Below the pieces are notes generated by a model. It worked only from the letters and a program-made list of their open reading frames with translations, made no database searches and was not told where the DNA came from. Position numbers and translations under genes: made by a program. From Hyaloperonospora brassicae (taxonomy: Eukaryota; Oomycota; Peronosporomycetes; Peronosporales; Peronosporaceae), in NCBI GenBank assembly GCA_947650285.1, contig CANTFL010000756.1, forward strand, positions 40,533-104,532: a DNA stretch of 64,000 nt. Reading direction: 5' to 3'. This document shows positions 24,100-37,600 of the stretch, piece after piece. How positions within the stretch are numbered: the first letter of the stretch is position 1; every line of letters starts with the position of its first letter.

Positions 24100-25200
24100 G
24101 AGGCCATTTATTCATCTGAAAGGGATGACGCGTGTGCATTGTGAACTATACACTGCATATAGTTAACCATCCAAACTGGTTATCAAACGACCTAGAATAA
24201 TTATGCAAAAGGAACTCATCTTGCTTCATTCCCTACTTGCATCTGTCTCTTTTACGTCGTGGGTAAATAATTTATCTATCATCTACCCCTGACTCAGGTC
24301 AGAAACTAATCTGGGATCGGATTGCGTATTACATCGAATACTTTTTTAAATAGAATTTCTTCAAAATTGGATCTCTTACCGAATAAGAATCCACGCTTAG
24401 TCCGGACCTCTTTTAAAGTGCCTTGAACACTCCCAGATTAGATCAGGTGGCCGTAATCCACCCATCCGCGCTTTTTACGTAAGCCAGGTGTCTCGCTTAC
24501 CCTTCCTGCATTCCTTTCTCAAACCATTCTTTGACCTAGATCGACAATTATCCGCTGAACAGTTCGCTGGCGGGTGGCGTTAGTCTAGCTGTGCATTGTA
24601 TTCTTTGTCGCGGCGTTATCATGAATCTTTTACTCATTACCCCGTTTTCGCAAAAACAATTTCCGAATTTTGCTCTGTAGCCGTGGCCGCACCCTCTGTC
24701 TCACGTACGCTTCCTCCCAATATTTGTCATTATCCCTAACTATAGGCGCACTTGGATCCGACTAGTACTTCTTCATGGTCGACGGAATCAAATCCGACTG
24801 GTACTGTACGGGAGATTCGAGTATCCTCTTCCCAAGTTCTCGTGTCTGTACTATTGTGGTAACAAGTCTTAATGAACTAAATAAGCTGTTAGCCTTCCTC
24901 TTCGATATAGTCGAAGCTTATAAAGCCATGTTAAATCTTTTAAATTATTGAAGTATTAGTATCAGGATCAACGGATAGGCAATTAGAAGTTGCAAAAGGA
25001 GTAGCAATCTCTGTGCGCATCTCCCACTCCATAAGTATAAATTTTCACAATCAAGGGTTTTTGCGCCAGCCACATGGCGATACACTACATATATATTCGG
25101 AGTTTTAGCAGGAGCTTGAAAACGTCAGGATTAATTGAATAGTGATGAAAGCTTTGAATTCAGTTCTCCAAACGGCCAAGACTGAGCGCTATACTGAAAA
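24100..25200. other. No recognisable gene; shortened interior of element F
   Basis: Between the protease-like and integrase-tail fragments only about 1.1 kb remains, and I find no RT, RNase H or integrase core motif in it. This argues for internal deletion. Confidence 0.35.
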
Positions 25201-25209
25201 AGGAAAATT

Positions 25210-25542
25210 CTAGCGGGCTTTGCCTTCAGGGTAACGGTATACAGCCTCCGGACGGAGAAGATGAGTGCTACACTTCATGTCCATGCGGACGTGCTTTAGC
25301 ACATGAAGCACTGGGCATGAAAATTCTAAAAGCGCCAATTGAATCACTAATAGGTATTTAACTGTATGCAAAATCGCATGGCAACTATTAAGACCGACTA
25401 CTATCACACCTAGCGTTATTCCCGCCCATAGAAAGATGCTGCAACCCAGTATTAGAAAAAGGTCGGGGTCGCGAGTACAGAACTTAGTCAGTATTGAGGT
25501 CTGGCCGCCTGTATCGAAAATGATTGGGAAAAGGTGATCCAC
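25210..25542 (-). pseudogene. Element F aspartic protease fragment
   Basis: A 110-codon minus-strand frame begins MDHLFPIIFDTGGQTSILTK. FDTGGQTSI matches the DTGAE.SI protease active-site block with Asp-Thr-Gly intact. Later hydrophobic blocks (GITLGVIVVG, then AILHTVKYLLV) fall where relatives have K.TLAG...F..WVGD..GQ.AILGMDF. It is the longest uninterrupted fragment of the older elements. It is isolated from RT, so not functional. Confidence 0.6.
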
Positions 25543-25779
25543 TTTGATATTCTCTTCTTAATATCATTACTCGCTTCGTCTTCTAGACCATCCTGGCACC
25601 GAATCCGCAATTTAAAACCCGATCTATTGAGGCACATCCTGCCATTGTTCCAAAAGCGTTCTCATAGCGAAAATCGTTGAGATTTGTCCACTATTTCTCC
25701 TATAAAACTCTTCGAAACAAGACTTAGTTAAAACCCCTACCAATATATCTACGGAATTGCCGACCTGACCCTGATTTGG

Positions 25780-26560
25780 AGCTAAATCTTAATCAAGATC
25801 CTTGTATGTTTCGTCTTATAATAGTCTTGAGACAGCGACATACGGCTTGGAATACGCAGAAATTATTAGAAACTTCGTCAGGTGAGTCAAACAAAGACGA
25901 ATCGTTTGATAAACACTTTGAACCATGTCGCGGTATCTTTGTTGGCTCGTTCTTACACGACGACCGTCGCCGCTTTAGACGCACTTTGATCACTCATCGA
26001 CGTGCACTCTCCCAGTCCACCTTCAGCTCCTTTCCTATATTTCTGCCTCCCGCGCCTAAGGCGAACGTTTTTATTCGGTGATCTGGTTGATAAAGCCTCC
26101 TGCGATTTCAACGGTCCAGACAGCGTAGCTGACTTAGATTGCGCTACGGTCCATAATCTCTGTTCCTTTAATAAATTAAAGGGTGTCTTGCCGATTAAAG
26201 CCCCGCACATCGATTAGATCACAAATACTGTAAACGCGTCCCCTGAAACAGTTCTCAAGCTGCCCCATGTCCTGCGAGAAGGTTAATCTGGAACTACCTG
26301 CTGAATATAGACGTGGCATTGATCCACTGACACTTCTTAAACATAAAAGAGGGAGAAATCTCGAAGTATTTGGGGCCGGATCTCATCTCTTTACGTCCAA
26401 AAAACCTAAACGATTTATAGGAGACCGGTCGAGCACATCTCGTCAAGCTAGTATTGTGCTTCCATGCTACGCTGGACTTAAACCAAAACTTCGGGAAAAG
26501 CGACGCACGGACTTGCCTTTTGAACCCACGCAACTGTTCAAGATTACTTGCGAGTGACGG
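25780..26560. other. GC-richer open-frame cluster, unidentified
   Basis: Open frames on both strands overlap: plus 25776-26081, 26002-26217 and 26267-26557; minus 25953-26210 and 26294-26563. The minus strand is upstream of the element F protease and could be its gag. The plus frame at 26267 has basic KKPKRFIG and QASIVLP stretches. No domain was recognised, so I do not choose a strand. Confidence 0.25.
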
Positions 26561-26599
26561 CAAATGGATATTGATCTAGAAAGGTATTTTTGATAGCAC

Positions 26600-27870
26600 A
26601 AGAACATATTTTCTCATGAGGGGTCTCGGGGATGCGATCCTTCAGGTTATACTGCAAGGTATATAAAAGAAAAATTCGGTCCAGACGATCCGTTGGATAT
26701 CGTTTATCTTTATTTCTTGAGGTCTAAAGTGAGGCAAACTTGTAATTTCGGGCTGCGTTTCAAGCGTTCAAAAATAACAAATCTTGACTTGGCGTTGTCT
26801 ATGGCATATTCTGCGACCCCCTTGGCGTAACCAAATTTTGTGATGTATTGTCCAGTATCTTCACTCTCTCATCCCGCCTTAGCACAACAAAAAATTAGGG
26901 CCGTGATATTGGATGTCTCTTATTTACTTCTTTAGTGCAATTTTCACATATAATATTTCATAGGGTTTTCCCGAAATGTCATCTTTTATTATACCTCTCA
27001 ACCACGATCCGTAGCCCAAAACGCCTGGATAGTCTTATTTATTGCAAAGATACCCTTCATATTATTCCTGAGCATTGGGCCAGCACGTCTTCACCCCCTT
27101 CACACAAATTTAGGATGTTTGACCTTGCAATCCTATTTCATAGGATTTCATCACCTATAATCGATATTCACTAGCCCGCATGCGCTTAACGGCCAATAAC
27201 AGAGCGCCGGAATTTAAATACTCTCACGCACATAATCAAAATCGCGGTGTCATGTTTAATAACCCTGATTTGTAGATGCTCGCTCCCCAAATGTATCTAT
27301 CGACTAGCCTCACTTCGACAATACTCTTAAGTCTTAATAGATTATATTCCAATTAAGTTTTTAATTAATGGTGTAGTAGGCTTTTCTTGACAAAATTAAC
27401 CTGATTAGCCCCGCTACAATTAATGTATTGTTCGGTAGATCATAAAAGAATCTACCCGTGTTTTATAATATACATGCACCACCTGAAACAGCCTGTATGG
27501 TGTACTGGCGATTTCCAACCTTATCGAATACTTCCTACACACTACAGCCACTCCAAAAAAAACCATTCCAGGTATGCGCCAGCTATGTTAAAAAAATTTC
27601 CCTTAACTTATTCCAGGTACAATTACAATTGAGGTTCAACCTTTATTATAGTAGTCTCAAGATCTGCATTCTGTCGGTCGGCTCGATAGTGAATCAGGGC
27701 TTTAGAACGCTCTTTTACGGCCGATCCGACATGTTGATACTTGAGCTGTATACTTTAATTCCATTTTCGCGGATGCTAATCTCAGAACTTTGTGCTCCGA
27801 AGGGGCGAAAAACCTAAAGGATAAATCCAAGATCTTTTCATGTTTAAAAAAATGGACCTGTTCCCACGTA
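26600..27870. other. No recognisable gene
   Basis: This is AT-rich sequence with overlapping plus-strand open frames (26935-27174, 27423-27632, 27458-27817) and no motif. By position it should contain the 3' end of element C, but I could not identify it. Confidence 0.3.
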
Positions 27871-27879
27871 CTCGGTCCT

Positions 27880-28035
27880 AAGCGGGATTAATCGCCAAGG
27901 AAGCATTTTGCATATAGGTCCCAATCTCGTTGATCCACATCCGTGACACACATCTTCAGCGCTATTGTCAAATTTTGTATTATCCTTTCGGCTTGTTTAT
28001 TTGCCTGCGGTAAAGATGTTATCTTATACCGCTGC
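27880..28035 (-). pseudogene. Element C integrase core fragment
   Basis: An uninterrupted minus-strand stretch reads LPQANKQAERIIQNLTIALK, then MCVTDVDQRDWDLYAK and CFLG. This matches the YRPQANG.AERMVQTL..A.KMYV.DVDQRDWDEYAE block of oomycete gypsy integrases, with the catalytic Glu in QAER intact and Gly replaced by Lys. It is the best conserved piece of the older elements. The Asp residues should lie at 28.05-28.4 kb but were not found. Confidence 0.8.
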
Positions 28036-28849
28036 TTCTGCAATGGATCTTGTTAAACGCTCGGCGAATATCAGACTTGAATTCTATATCTTTCTCATAA
28101 TAAATAAAATCACTTGCATCAAGCCTCCATAACACGTTTATTATAGATTTCAGCAATAGATTGAGCGGATTTAGATCCAAACGATTTGGCAATATAATAC
28201 TTCTACGAATATGTTAACCAGCAGCAGCATCTCTATGTTGTCCCATAAAGTTTGGTTCAGACTAAAATATATATATTATATATGTTATAATTATCTGAAA
28301 TGGAAGAAGGCCTAAATAATCCCGGTCTGAATTCCACACCTACTCAAGACCATTTTACTTGTTTTGCAACCCGTACACTCATCTGTCTACCCGTTTATAT
28401 TTTGTATTGACCTCTCCTGTAAAAACAAGTTTGGGTACGCTGGTAGTTCCGTTAAATCTCTACATGTACGCCTTTCCACACTGGTGTGGATGTGCTGCAG
28501 TAAACCGTTTTTCAGCAGCTCTCGTATCATCAGTTGCAACTTTCGAGTACGTCATTTATTAATAGGAGCGGGTACATAAAAAAACAATTAATCTTCGTCC
28601 ACCTCACAGTCGGGTGCAACCAGGGCGGTCGTCCTCACCTCTGCGGATCTCAACGCAACCTTAATTTTTTAATATACATCTTTAATTGATTGATCAAGAC
28701 CCATTCGTCTTGAACATGCTCAATACGTTACATCCGGATTTGCTGAAAAATTATTTATTTAGCACTTTCGAATGTTGACGTCTTGGGCGATAAATTGATT
28801 AAGCGATGCCACCTTGATCAAATTTTCTGTACTTTAATGTGTTTACAAC

Positions 28850-29360
28850 TCTTCTGGCCAAATGATCGGATTTAATTCCTGCCGATTCGCCTTTCACGAC
28901 GAAACTGCCTTATTCGTGAAACAAAACTTCACTAGCTTGCCAATCTGCATTTTGATTTCAATCTCTCATTACATGCATAGATTCATCGAATAGCTTCTCG
29001 CAATCTTTCTATTAATCTGTGCCGCAACGACCGTAGGCCTTGCGCTTTAAATCAATATATCCTCGTAAATGTTACATTCTTGAATTTGAGCCGCCATAAA
29101 TGATGACTCGTCTCATTGTCCGATCCGCCAGCAGATCCAAATTCAACAGCAACCCTCAATATTAATTGCGTCAAAAAATTTAAGTTTTGCCTTATACTTG
29201 GACGCCACCGCCACGATCTTTCTCTCTATAAAAATCAAGCAACAGCGCTTGACGTTCTCTCTTTATCTTATCCCGAAAGGTCCATCAAATCTGATCATAA
29301 GCAGATGCTCATCCTTTTCTTGTGTCGTAAGCGGCATACGGATACTCTGTCTGTGCTATT
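28850..29360 (-). pseudogene. Element C RNase H domain, broken
   Basis: Near 29260-29350 the minus strand reads IRMPLTTQEKDEHLLMIRFD, followed by GPFGIR. Relatives read MPL.T....HLL..SFDGSA at the start of the RNase H fold with its first catalytic Asp (here in RFDG). Near 29010-29050, APGLRSLRHRLIERLRE matches the APGL.LL...A.DRLR segment late in the domain. Stops and frame breaks lie between. It would have removed RNA from RNA:DNA hybrids. Confidence 0.6.
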
Positions 29361-29413
29361 TCTTGTGGGAGGCCGCAAATAATACTTTATCCACCTTTAC
29401 CCGATAAGTAAAA

Positions 29414-30270
29414 CTAGCTGCCTGCGACCCAGGATCTCATCTTCACCCCGTTGCAACTTTTGATTCTTCTCTGTCCACATAAATAAGATACTGTTGAGTA
29501 TAGACGATTGAACGAATTAAAAAAGGGATACAAAGCTGGTAAGGTTTTTATATTATCCTGCAACTTACGTTGTATAGCATACATCGAAGATCCGGAGGAG
29601 AGCCGACACTTCGTTCTCCGCCATATCGTATTAAATATCATTGTCCTTCAGCGTGCGACTCGTAGATGTCACTGGCAAAAATATTTTATTGGAACTTTGC
29701 AGCAAGGCTGCCGACTCTAACCACATTCTTGCATATACTATATTTACTAGGATTAGTTTGGATCGATATTTTTCAAAGTCGACTTTCATGCGAGCTTTGC
29801 TAAAGGCACCGTGATCGTGATGTCGAGGTGTCGGATTTGTTTCCTAACAAATGACGGCCTTGACCTCGAATGCAAAATACCTATATTAAACACATACCAA
29901 AATTTTGTCGATACAATATTTCTAGACATTCAAATTTACCGGACGGCGTCATGAAAGATAAGAATCTCCTTGCCCGCTCGTTCATCTTATTATGTAAAAA
30001 CCAATAGCCATATTAAAAAAGCAATATTGAAGAGCTATAACTATGTCTTGCAATTTTTCGATTATCAGCGGCTTAGGATAGTTTCAATCTTTTGAAATGA
30101 TTCGCCCGTCGTTGGTAAATACATACCCGTATGTATGCACCGATATTGATATAATTATCGCCATCGGCGAAGACGTAGGTGATGTCGACGGCTGGATGAT
30201 CTTGGCTGACAAAAAACCCATGACCGTATGCGCTAATTTTTTACGAAATTTAGGGGCGACTGGTCTCAAT
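29414..30270 (-). pseudogene. Element C reverse transcriptase, broken
   Basis: Minus-strand 30084-30269 reads LSAKIIQPSTSPTSSPMAII, matching L....GLI..S.SPWASPIV.V of the RT fingers. About 29990-30040 reads FFNMAIGFYII, resembling SLDMASGFW. The frame 29414-29641 contains LQDNIKTLPALYPFF and STVSYLCGQRRI, matching LEANPKDL..L..LPFP.TLR..QSFLGSLNYY by spacing. The catalytic YIDD box was not found. The frame changes several times. Confidence 0.6.
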
Positions 30271-30528
30271 TGTTGTGCGGTTTAATTCTATTCTTCTCTA
30301 TTAATGTAGTAGTGTTCGATACGTGTTGCCAGAGGTTATGAGGTATCTTTCCTTAGGAGCAGGCGATAAAATATTCTAAACATATTGTCGTAAATATCTT
30401 CATATTACGACAAAGATTAACCTTAATCGGCAACTGGGGTGTCATCGATGGTTTATTCGGCGTCGACATTTTTAATTTGGGTAATTTTGCCATGTGTTGA
30501 ATAACAAATTCCGTGTACTTATCTCTAC

Positions 30529-31313
30529 TTACTTACAGTAAATGGCCAAGATTGTGACTAGCCGGACTGATACAGCGGAGACAGAGCACGAGATGTCGAC
30601 GGAAGAATTATTCGAAGCATCGGCCTTACTTTTTGCCGTCACCTTGTGCTCTTTCTCCACCGTATCAATCCTACCAGTCACCATTTTGGGCGTTCTATGT
30701 TCTTCACGAGTCCTCCATTTTATCGTGCAATAATGATGGTGATTGAACTGCTCCCGGTCGGACGCATCGTCACTGGAGTCACTACTATCGATCGCTGTTT
30801 TCCTCTTTTTGTACCTAGCAATATTCGATTGATTCTGCACCATATAATCACTGCTCGTCATATTGATGTCGTCGATCGCAACGAGCGACGATACATTCCA
30901 GTCCTATCCCGTCTCAGGTCCGTAGATCGTCCTAATCGTAAGACCCTCATACCCTGTATGTACAGTCTCATCTTAAGTCTAGATACCATTTAACTAATTG
31001 TCGTATGGTCTATGCCGAGGATCAGTTTCCTCAATGACCTCCTCGCGAATCTTGATCGTCTTTCCATCCTGTTTAAACAGCACGTCCGGTCAATCGTGCA
31101 CTGTGTAGTCTTCTTTGACCATTTCAAATCTTTTGATCGGCACGATGATAATCGGTGATTGCTATTGATAAGGTCCTCTTCGTATATCTTCTTGATCCCC
31201 ACTTCCTTAATCCTACTTTGCTCTTGAGGCCTTGTCAAAATCTGGCTAGGCGTCTTGTAGATCGGTAGGTTCACTAGGGTCTTGTTGGATAGTGGATCAT
31301 CCCTCCCAACCAA
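30529..31313 (-). pseudogene. Coding-like Ser/Asp and basic segment upstream of element C RT
   Basis: Two minus-strand frames of 110 and 107 codons lie side by side. The first contains AIDSSDSSDDASDREQ, a linker-like acidic tract; the second is basic with DDPLSNKTLVNLPIYKTPSQ. Position suggests the protease/gag part of element C, but no DTG block or zinc knuckle is visible. GATCG words are frequent on the plus strand. Confidence 0.3.
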
Positions 31314-31699
31314 TCTCCAGTCGCCTCAAAGCCAGCGTTTGGCACTCTTGATACAGACGTTATATCAATGAATCATAACTCGAATATTATAGTAATAGGA
31401 CGCTTATCATCGACAAGTAAGTGGTGCCATAAATGCTAAAATTACTTAGTGGTCGCTAATATCGGCTGGCTGTATGATCTTTTTCGTTCCAGGCCCGGTA
31501 ATCAGCGTCATCACATATGCGGAGTCTCTTCGTTTCTAGAGCTTGGCTTTCGAAAACGAAGGTCCCACCCGTCCGCGAAATAATATACAACGCGATTGTG
31601 GGTTTACTAACCTTTTTTATTAAGCGGTGACAACCCAAAAGACCAAAAGTAGATGATAACACCTCCGTAAAACGACATTTTTATAAATGTAAAAAATCT

Positions 31700-34600
31700 T
31701 TTCGCTTTGAAGACCGTCAGAATTGCCAGTTATTTCACCGACAAGTGTATTCAATGTCTGCATATGACCACTAAAATAACATGAATTACGTTTTATGTCT
31801 CAGAAACGTCACTGAACGACGTTTCCGTCCAATTGATACAACCATTTACAAACTATAGGTCAAGATACGTTTATTTTCAAAAACTTTAACAACAGGAGCT
31901 TGCTGCATACAAGAGCCTATGTCTTTATCCATATTAATATACAGAGCCCAATCGGTCAGCTACTCCTTTAGTCACATACGTGCTTTTCGATGGTTGTGCA
32001 CGATGGGCTTGCCGTAGCAAATTGCCAGCAATGTGTACAATTATGCTCAAAAAGGCGCTATTACATCCAGCCTCTTTAAGCAAAATAATACGTTTAGGTT
32101 GAGCACCACAAATACCCCATTCAATGTTTTATACCCTAGGCAACTAGCTATTAAGCGTTAAAAAGAACAATTCACAACGATTTCAATCAACATAGTATTT
32201 GAGATGAGACTATTGGCCAATGCGATTGCCTTCTAAATGTGTTATGGTTATATTAGACTCTATAAAACTTTCGACGACGACCATTAGGCTCACCGACCAA
32301 TTTCTTCTTTAAACTGCGATAATTCATTTGATTAAATTTATGATATGTTAGATTTATTACTTAAATGCCCACTAGCATCATTGAGATTTTACCAGAAAAT
32401 CTTAAGATTTATTTTTAATTGATGGCTTACAGCACTTAAAGCATGCGATACTTAGCATTATTCTGTATTATTGATTAATTAAAAAGTTAGGCTGCATTCC
32501 ATGCGATATCATTCCAAATATTTATGCGTTTAATTCAATATCCTAAGCAATGCGAGACGCGTTACTTTTGCAAGACGACGAGGAAAATATATATTTGATA
32601 AAAACAAAAAGTTAACGAATTTATTTTAAAAAGAATAATTTTTATGGTACAAGCAAAATGGTCAATTTTCTCCAAACCAAAAAAGGCCCATAAAATTGAA
32701 AAAAATGTTGTAGAGAATCACGAAATTAAATTTTTTAAGATTTAATAAAAAGAACTAATGAAGTACATATTAAACTACACGTGCTATTTACAGAAACTAA
32801 ATACAATATATGTAGGGTTGGCCACGCTAACAGTTGAAAGCGACGACAAAGACCATCTTCCTTTCAGATTTAATATTTGGAACAACTTGAGTAGGAGCTA
32901 CATAACCCAAGCCATCATGAGTTTAATGTTAGATATAATCGTCCGTTCTTTGGTGTAAATAGTGATAGACGACATAACAAAGTAGAGGGAGTTAAAAAAT
33001 AAATGCCTATTGATTGTAATATCTGCATTCTCGCCACAAGAGCAACCGTAGCACCGACAAAAACTACAGCTACATTTACGGAAATAAGCTTAAATAGCAG
33101 AGCAATATTTAAAAAATCAACTGAAACAACAACAACAAAAGCATTAGCATCGATATCAACAACATCAGCATCGGCTGACTGTGTTCACGGCCCCGAATGA
33201 TGGTATATAGACGCGTATTAGTGCTCCTATCTCGCGTCTGCACCCACAACTGGTGTCTTCAAGCGCAGCCTCCCGCGGCAAAACACTACCCGCTGCTTCT
33301 CAAACAGGTCGCCCGTCGATTACAGCCGTAAATGAAGAAACATAAAAGATAACGGACTTGAAGTTTATGTTTATCACAATAACTTGAGTTTACTAGGACG
33401 TAAGGCGTTTTAATTTAGCTTCGTGATTATCTGGGGCATTTTTGAATCATACGCGGTTTTTTTATCTGTGTAATGAACTAGGGCATTTTTAGTATCCCAA
33501 TTTTTGATTACGTGCTTTCTACTAGGAGCCATTCAGCGCATTATCAGTCGGCCAGTCTTCACTATTTCTATTCGCGAAGACCGTCAAGCATTGGCCCGTT
33601 ATAATTTCACGAATGATGCATACTTGCTTACGGACAGGCCAAAAATAGGACTCTTTCGACCAGCAAGGATATATACGCGCACAATATGACCTAATGCAAA
33701 CATATTTTACAGGATACAGCCATCCGCTCCATTACCTACTTAGATTTAGAAATAACATCTTGTTTCGGGTAAGAAGCTGTACATACTAGGAGAAGGCGTG
33801 TATGAGTTTGTACGTAATCATTGTATAGCACAATAGATACAGCATTAATAAGTCGACGTTTGCGCAAATAGAGTGTTAAATAAGATGCGAAAGGCCTTCT
33901 CTTGAACACCGATTGTGAAGTTAAGGCATCTCTAAGACGGTAAAGTTGATTTTGCATAAGCTTAATTTTATTTGCGGCAATTAGATAGCGAAAAATGGTA
34001 AGGATATGACTACTTGAGTTTATACATTAACATTAATATATATTTAATCCTTTGATTCAAGTGCATCCTTAAAAAGGTTAAATCATATCATTGATTTTTA
34101 TTTCATATACTTCATCACGTAGAGGGCAAGCACAGATAACTTAGATCCTGGCAACTAAGTGAGATAATGTTTATGAGCATGGAAACATATATACTAACCG
34201 GGATAATATGAATAGCGGTCATATTCGAACGAAACGCATTGGCATTTTGGCTGGTTGTTCTAATGTGAAATATCAGATGCGACCCAGCTCCCCTCTGGAT
34301 CCTTGACGTTTTTAGAATTGAGGTACTCCTTGTTCAAGCGTAATTTTTTTCTCGCCTACTGTACCATTCGGATGAACGAGGGGCGCCAGTTTTTTTAAAC
34401 TCGATTCGGTGCTTTATCTGAGTATATAAGTGCTGCTCGTAGTTGATTGAACGCGTAAAAACCTAGTAGCATTGGATGTAGATCCTAATCAATACGCGTC
34501 ACCCTAACTATATAAAGACTTATTGTCGAAAGATTAAATTTCAATACTTATCGTATTTGACCTATGACCAAGAGTGGGGTCAGTATTTTTTTGAGTGTGT

Positions 34601-37600
34601 CTGAAAAAATATATCTGGATGCGATTGCGTTAAAGGTTTGTCTTATGTGTCTAAGAATACGTCAGGTCACTACATACAGAATAGAAACTTAATGTATCGA
34701 AATCGGTTTTGACATGGTCATAGAGCCAAATTAATTTAGCCTGTGTATAATTCGACACGCGTCTTATAAATTTCAAAAAAATCGTTTAAATATTATCATT
34801 AGTAAGCCGTTTGTCTCTTTGCATAACATCACTATTAGTTGTTGCCGCGCTTAATGCTTTATAAACTTGCCGCTTCGGTGTGTGTGGCCCGTCTTATCTC
34901 ATCGTCTGCATGAACCATTACCGTGTGCATGATCGCATATCACAACTCATAAATCACGAATAGTATATAGAAAATGATTTCTTATCGCAGATGGCGGTGC
35001 TGGTATTCGCAATGAGTTGTGTCGCGATCTCGTTTGCAGTCGAGCTATTTTAAATTATACAAACCGATTTGACCGTATCTATTCTCACGATATAAAAAAA
35101 GAAACATAAACAGTACATTTGCCAATTATCGTATTGCTAATCAACCCTTTAGGATAAAATTGCGTGGCCCATTTAAAATACACAAGTTCTGTCCGATAAA
35201 AATTGATTGGTTTGCGGATTGCTGAATACAAATCGCCACCGCGATCTCATATATTGCATGATCTTGTACGATTTAAAATCTTTCGTGCACATCGATCAGA
35301 GGCTGCTTTTTATTTGCTTTATCGTCTTATACGATCCACCATTTTAAAATGCGAAGTGACATTTATTATCAATAAAAATCATTCAGACTCAGCAAATATC
35401 TGCTTGTTTGCTTCTGATCATCACTTGATTACCTTATAACAGGTTAAATAACTCATTTAAAACCATACAGTTAACAAAAGTGCGATCACATGTGTATTAC
35501 TTGTCAGTTAGGTGCAAATTATAATTTTCTAAATAGCTATACCCATTGTTTTGATAAAACTAGCGTCAACTATCTCTTCACGCATTCATGATCGTATATT
35601 GGTGTTACATAAAGCCACATCAAGCGAGGCAAGACGTTGCCAGAGAAACCCATATATTTTGTACTCAAACCATACCTCCTTTTCTTTATTTGGGAAATCT
35701 TATGACCTATTGAATTACGGAAGGTATCTTTCTTTTTTGTTTTGTGTGATAAAAAACAGTTTGAGGTAATAACCAGTCACCCCTCTAGATTGCACAGACA
35801 AAAGACGTGACGGCTACCTGTATCCAGAAATATAACCTTTTTGATCAAGCGCATCAATACTGACTTTGGTACGTGTGAATGTCACGGCTACACCATTCCA
35901 CGCAAAAAGTGTCACGAGATTTATATAATATCTTTGGTCGGATAACTAGCTGCGATATAATGGGCATCAAATAGGTGATCATACACTATAAATTCTTTTC
36001 GAGTATGATTATAGAGATTTAATAAATGTATATCACGAGTACTAAACGTGTAGAATAGCTACAGTATGTCCTATCTTGATGAAAGCGCGAACAAGCGAAA
36101 TTTAAGTGAAGCGGCTAATGTACACCTACTGTTTGACAGGATCGTACGGGTCCACCTGATAAAATATGTGGTTAAGGCCCATCAAAAGACTTTTGTCAAA
36201 GGAATGGTCGTAAAAATTTCCGTATTAGGAATGCGTCCATTTCATCATTACGATATGAGTACAAAGTTACTAGCTATACTAACCGCATGCATTTACACCG
36301 GCATACAATGAGTTACAACGAATGACATAAGATAAAATTAAATATAAGACATTCGCCAGATAATCGCATTACTTTATAGTGTATAACAAAATAGAAAATA
36401 AAAAAACTCACGTTATTAATTTACGAAATCCATTTTTTGCGGTTCGAGCACAAGTACACATGCGAGCGATGCCAACGATGACTGATATACATAAGCACTT
36501 GTCGGAGTGATTATCTATTATGGGTTTGTGGAGTAAATTTGTTTAATTCCTATTCACATGTCGAATAGCACAAATAGGCTCGCGCTGCTGCATTTTTATT
36601 TATTCATCGTTCGCAAAATGAGAATAAATAAACGCTGGCATGTTATGTCATTATAATTGAACTTAGTAAATGATCCATGATACCACCATTAAATAAGCCC
36701 GTACAAAATGCGCTATAAGACATGTGAGTGACGACTCGGGGTAAAAAGATATGACGAATAAAGTAGCAAATTTATTTATCTATTTTGTGGAGAGCTAGCA
36801 ACAATTTATTAGTGATAATGCAGTAACTCGCTCATTTGCTATTAAATGCACATGAAAAGTATACCTTAGCAAACGACGGCGTTTGCGCAATATCGTGGTT
36901 GCAAATTTGAACAATGTGGTCAATGATTTCTGCGAATATATGTACTTAGCGATATGACAACTAAACAAATTGACACAATTTCGTTTTCTGCAGTGGTTGA
37001 CATTATTTACATCGTCGTAGCAGCTCGTCTTCAGTTACAATCAAGCATGCAATGCAATACTGTGATACCTATTGTGCTACCTCGTTAAGTAAAGCTTATG
37101 TTCTTGCGACAAATTACATGAAATATTTACCACGTTTCAATATCTACGAATTCATTTGCAATGTTACCAGCGTGTCTATCGGTGTATGTTGTTAAATTTA
37201 TGCACCATATAGAGCTAATGCTGAGATGACACCATCGTATCCCTAAAAGGTCAATTTTGAAGGTTTTAACAATCGCACCGCTTCCATTAAAAACAACATT
37301 TGTACATATCGAGTTTTGTCAGGCAAATGTTTCTTTGATTGGAGATTATGTACTATTACGATAAGATCATACTAATCTAATGGTGCGATCGTAATTAAAT
37401 TTGCATTTGATGATTTCAAAATTGCTTTGTATATATATAAATAGTTGTTACATGTTGTCATCGGGGAGTACAAATTTCTTCGTTGATCTGGCTCAATGCT
37501 TTTTGACCTACAAAACTACACAATCGTATATTTTTTCCTTAAATTCTTGTAGTAGGAAAATACTGAATACGGCCATGTCGGAATTTTCGATTTTCATTTA

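Larger units (their letters stand above)
27880..31320 (-). mobile_element. Element C: degenerate Ty3/gypsy retrotransposon
   Basis: Minus-strand domains in order from right to left: a Ser/Asp-rich coding-like block (30.5-31.3 kb), RT (29.4-30.27 kb), RNase H (28.85-29.36 kb) and integrase (27.88-28.03 kb). Each is recognisable only in short blocks with frame changes. LTRs, primer site and protease were not found. The motifs are closest to elements A and B. Confidence 0.65.

Noticed and set aside
30780..31280. Further copy of the repeat R GATC array
   Set aside because: GATCG words are frequent, but I could not align units or flanking body sequence to copies 1-3.
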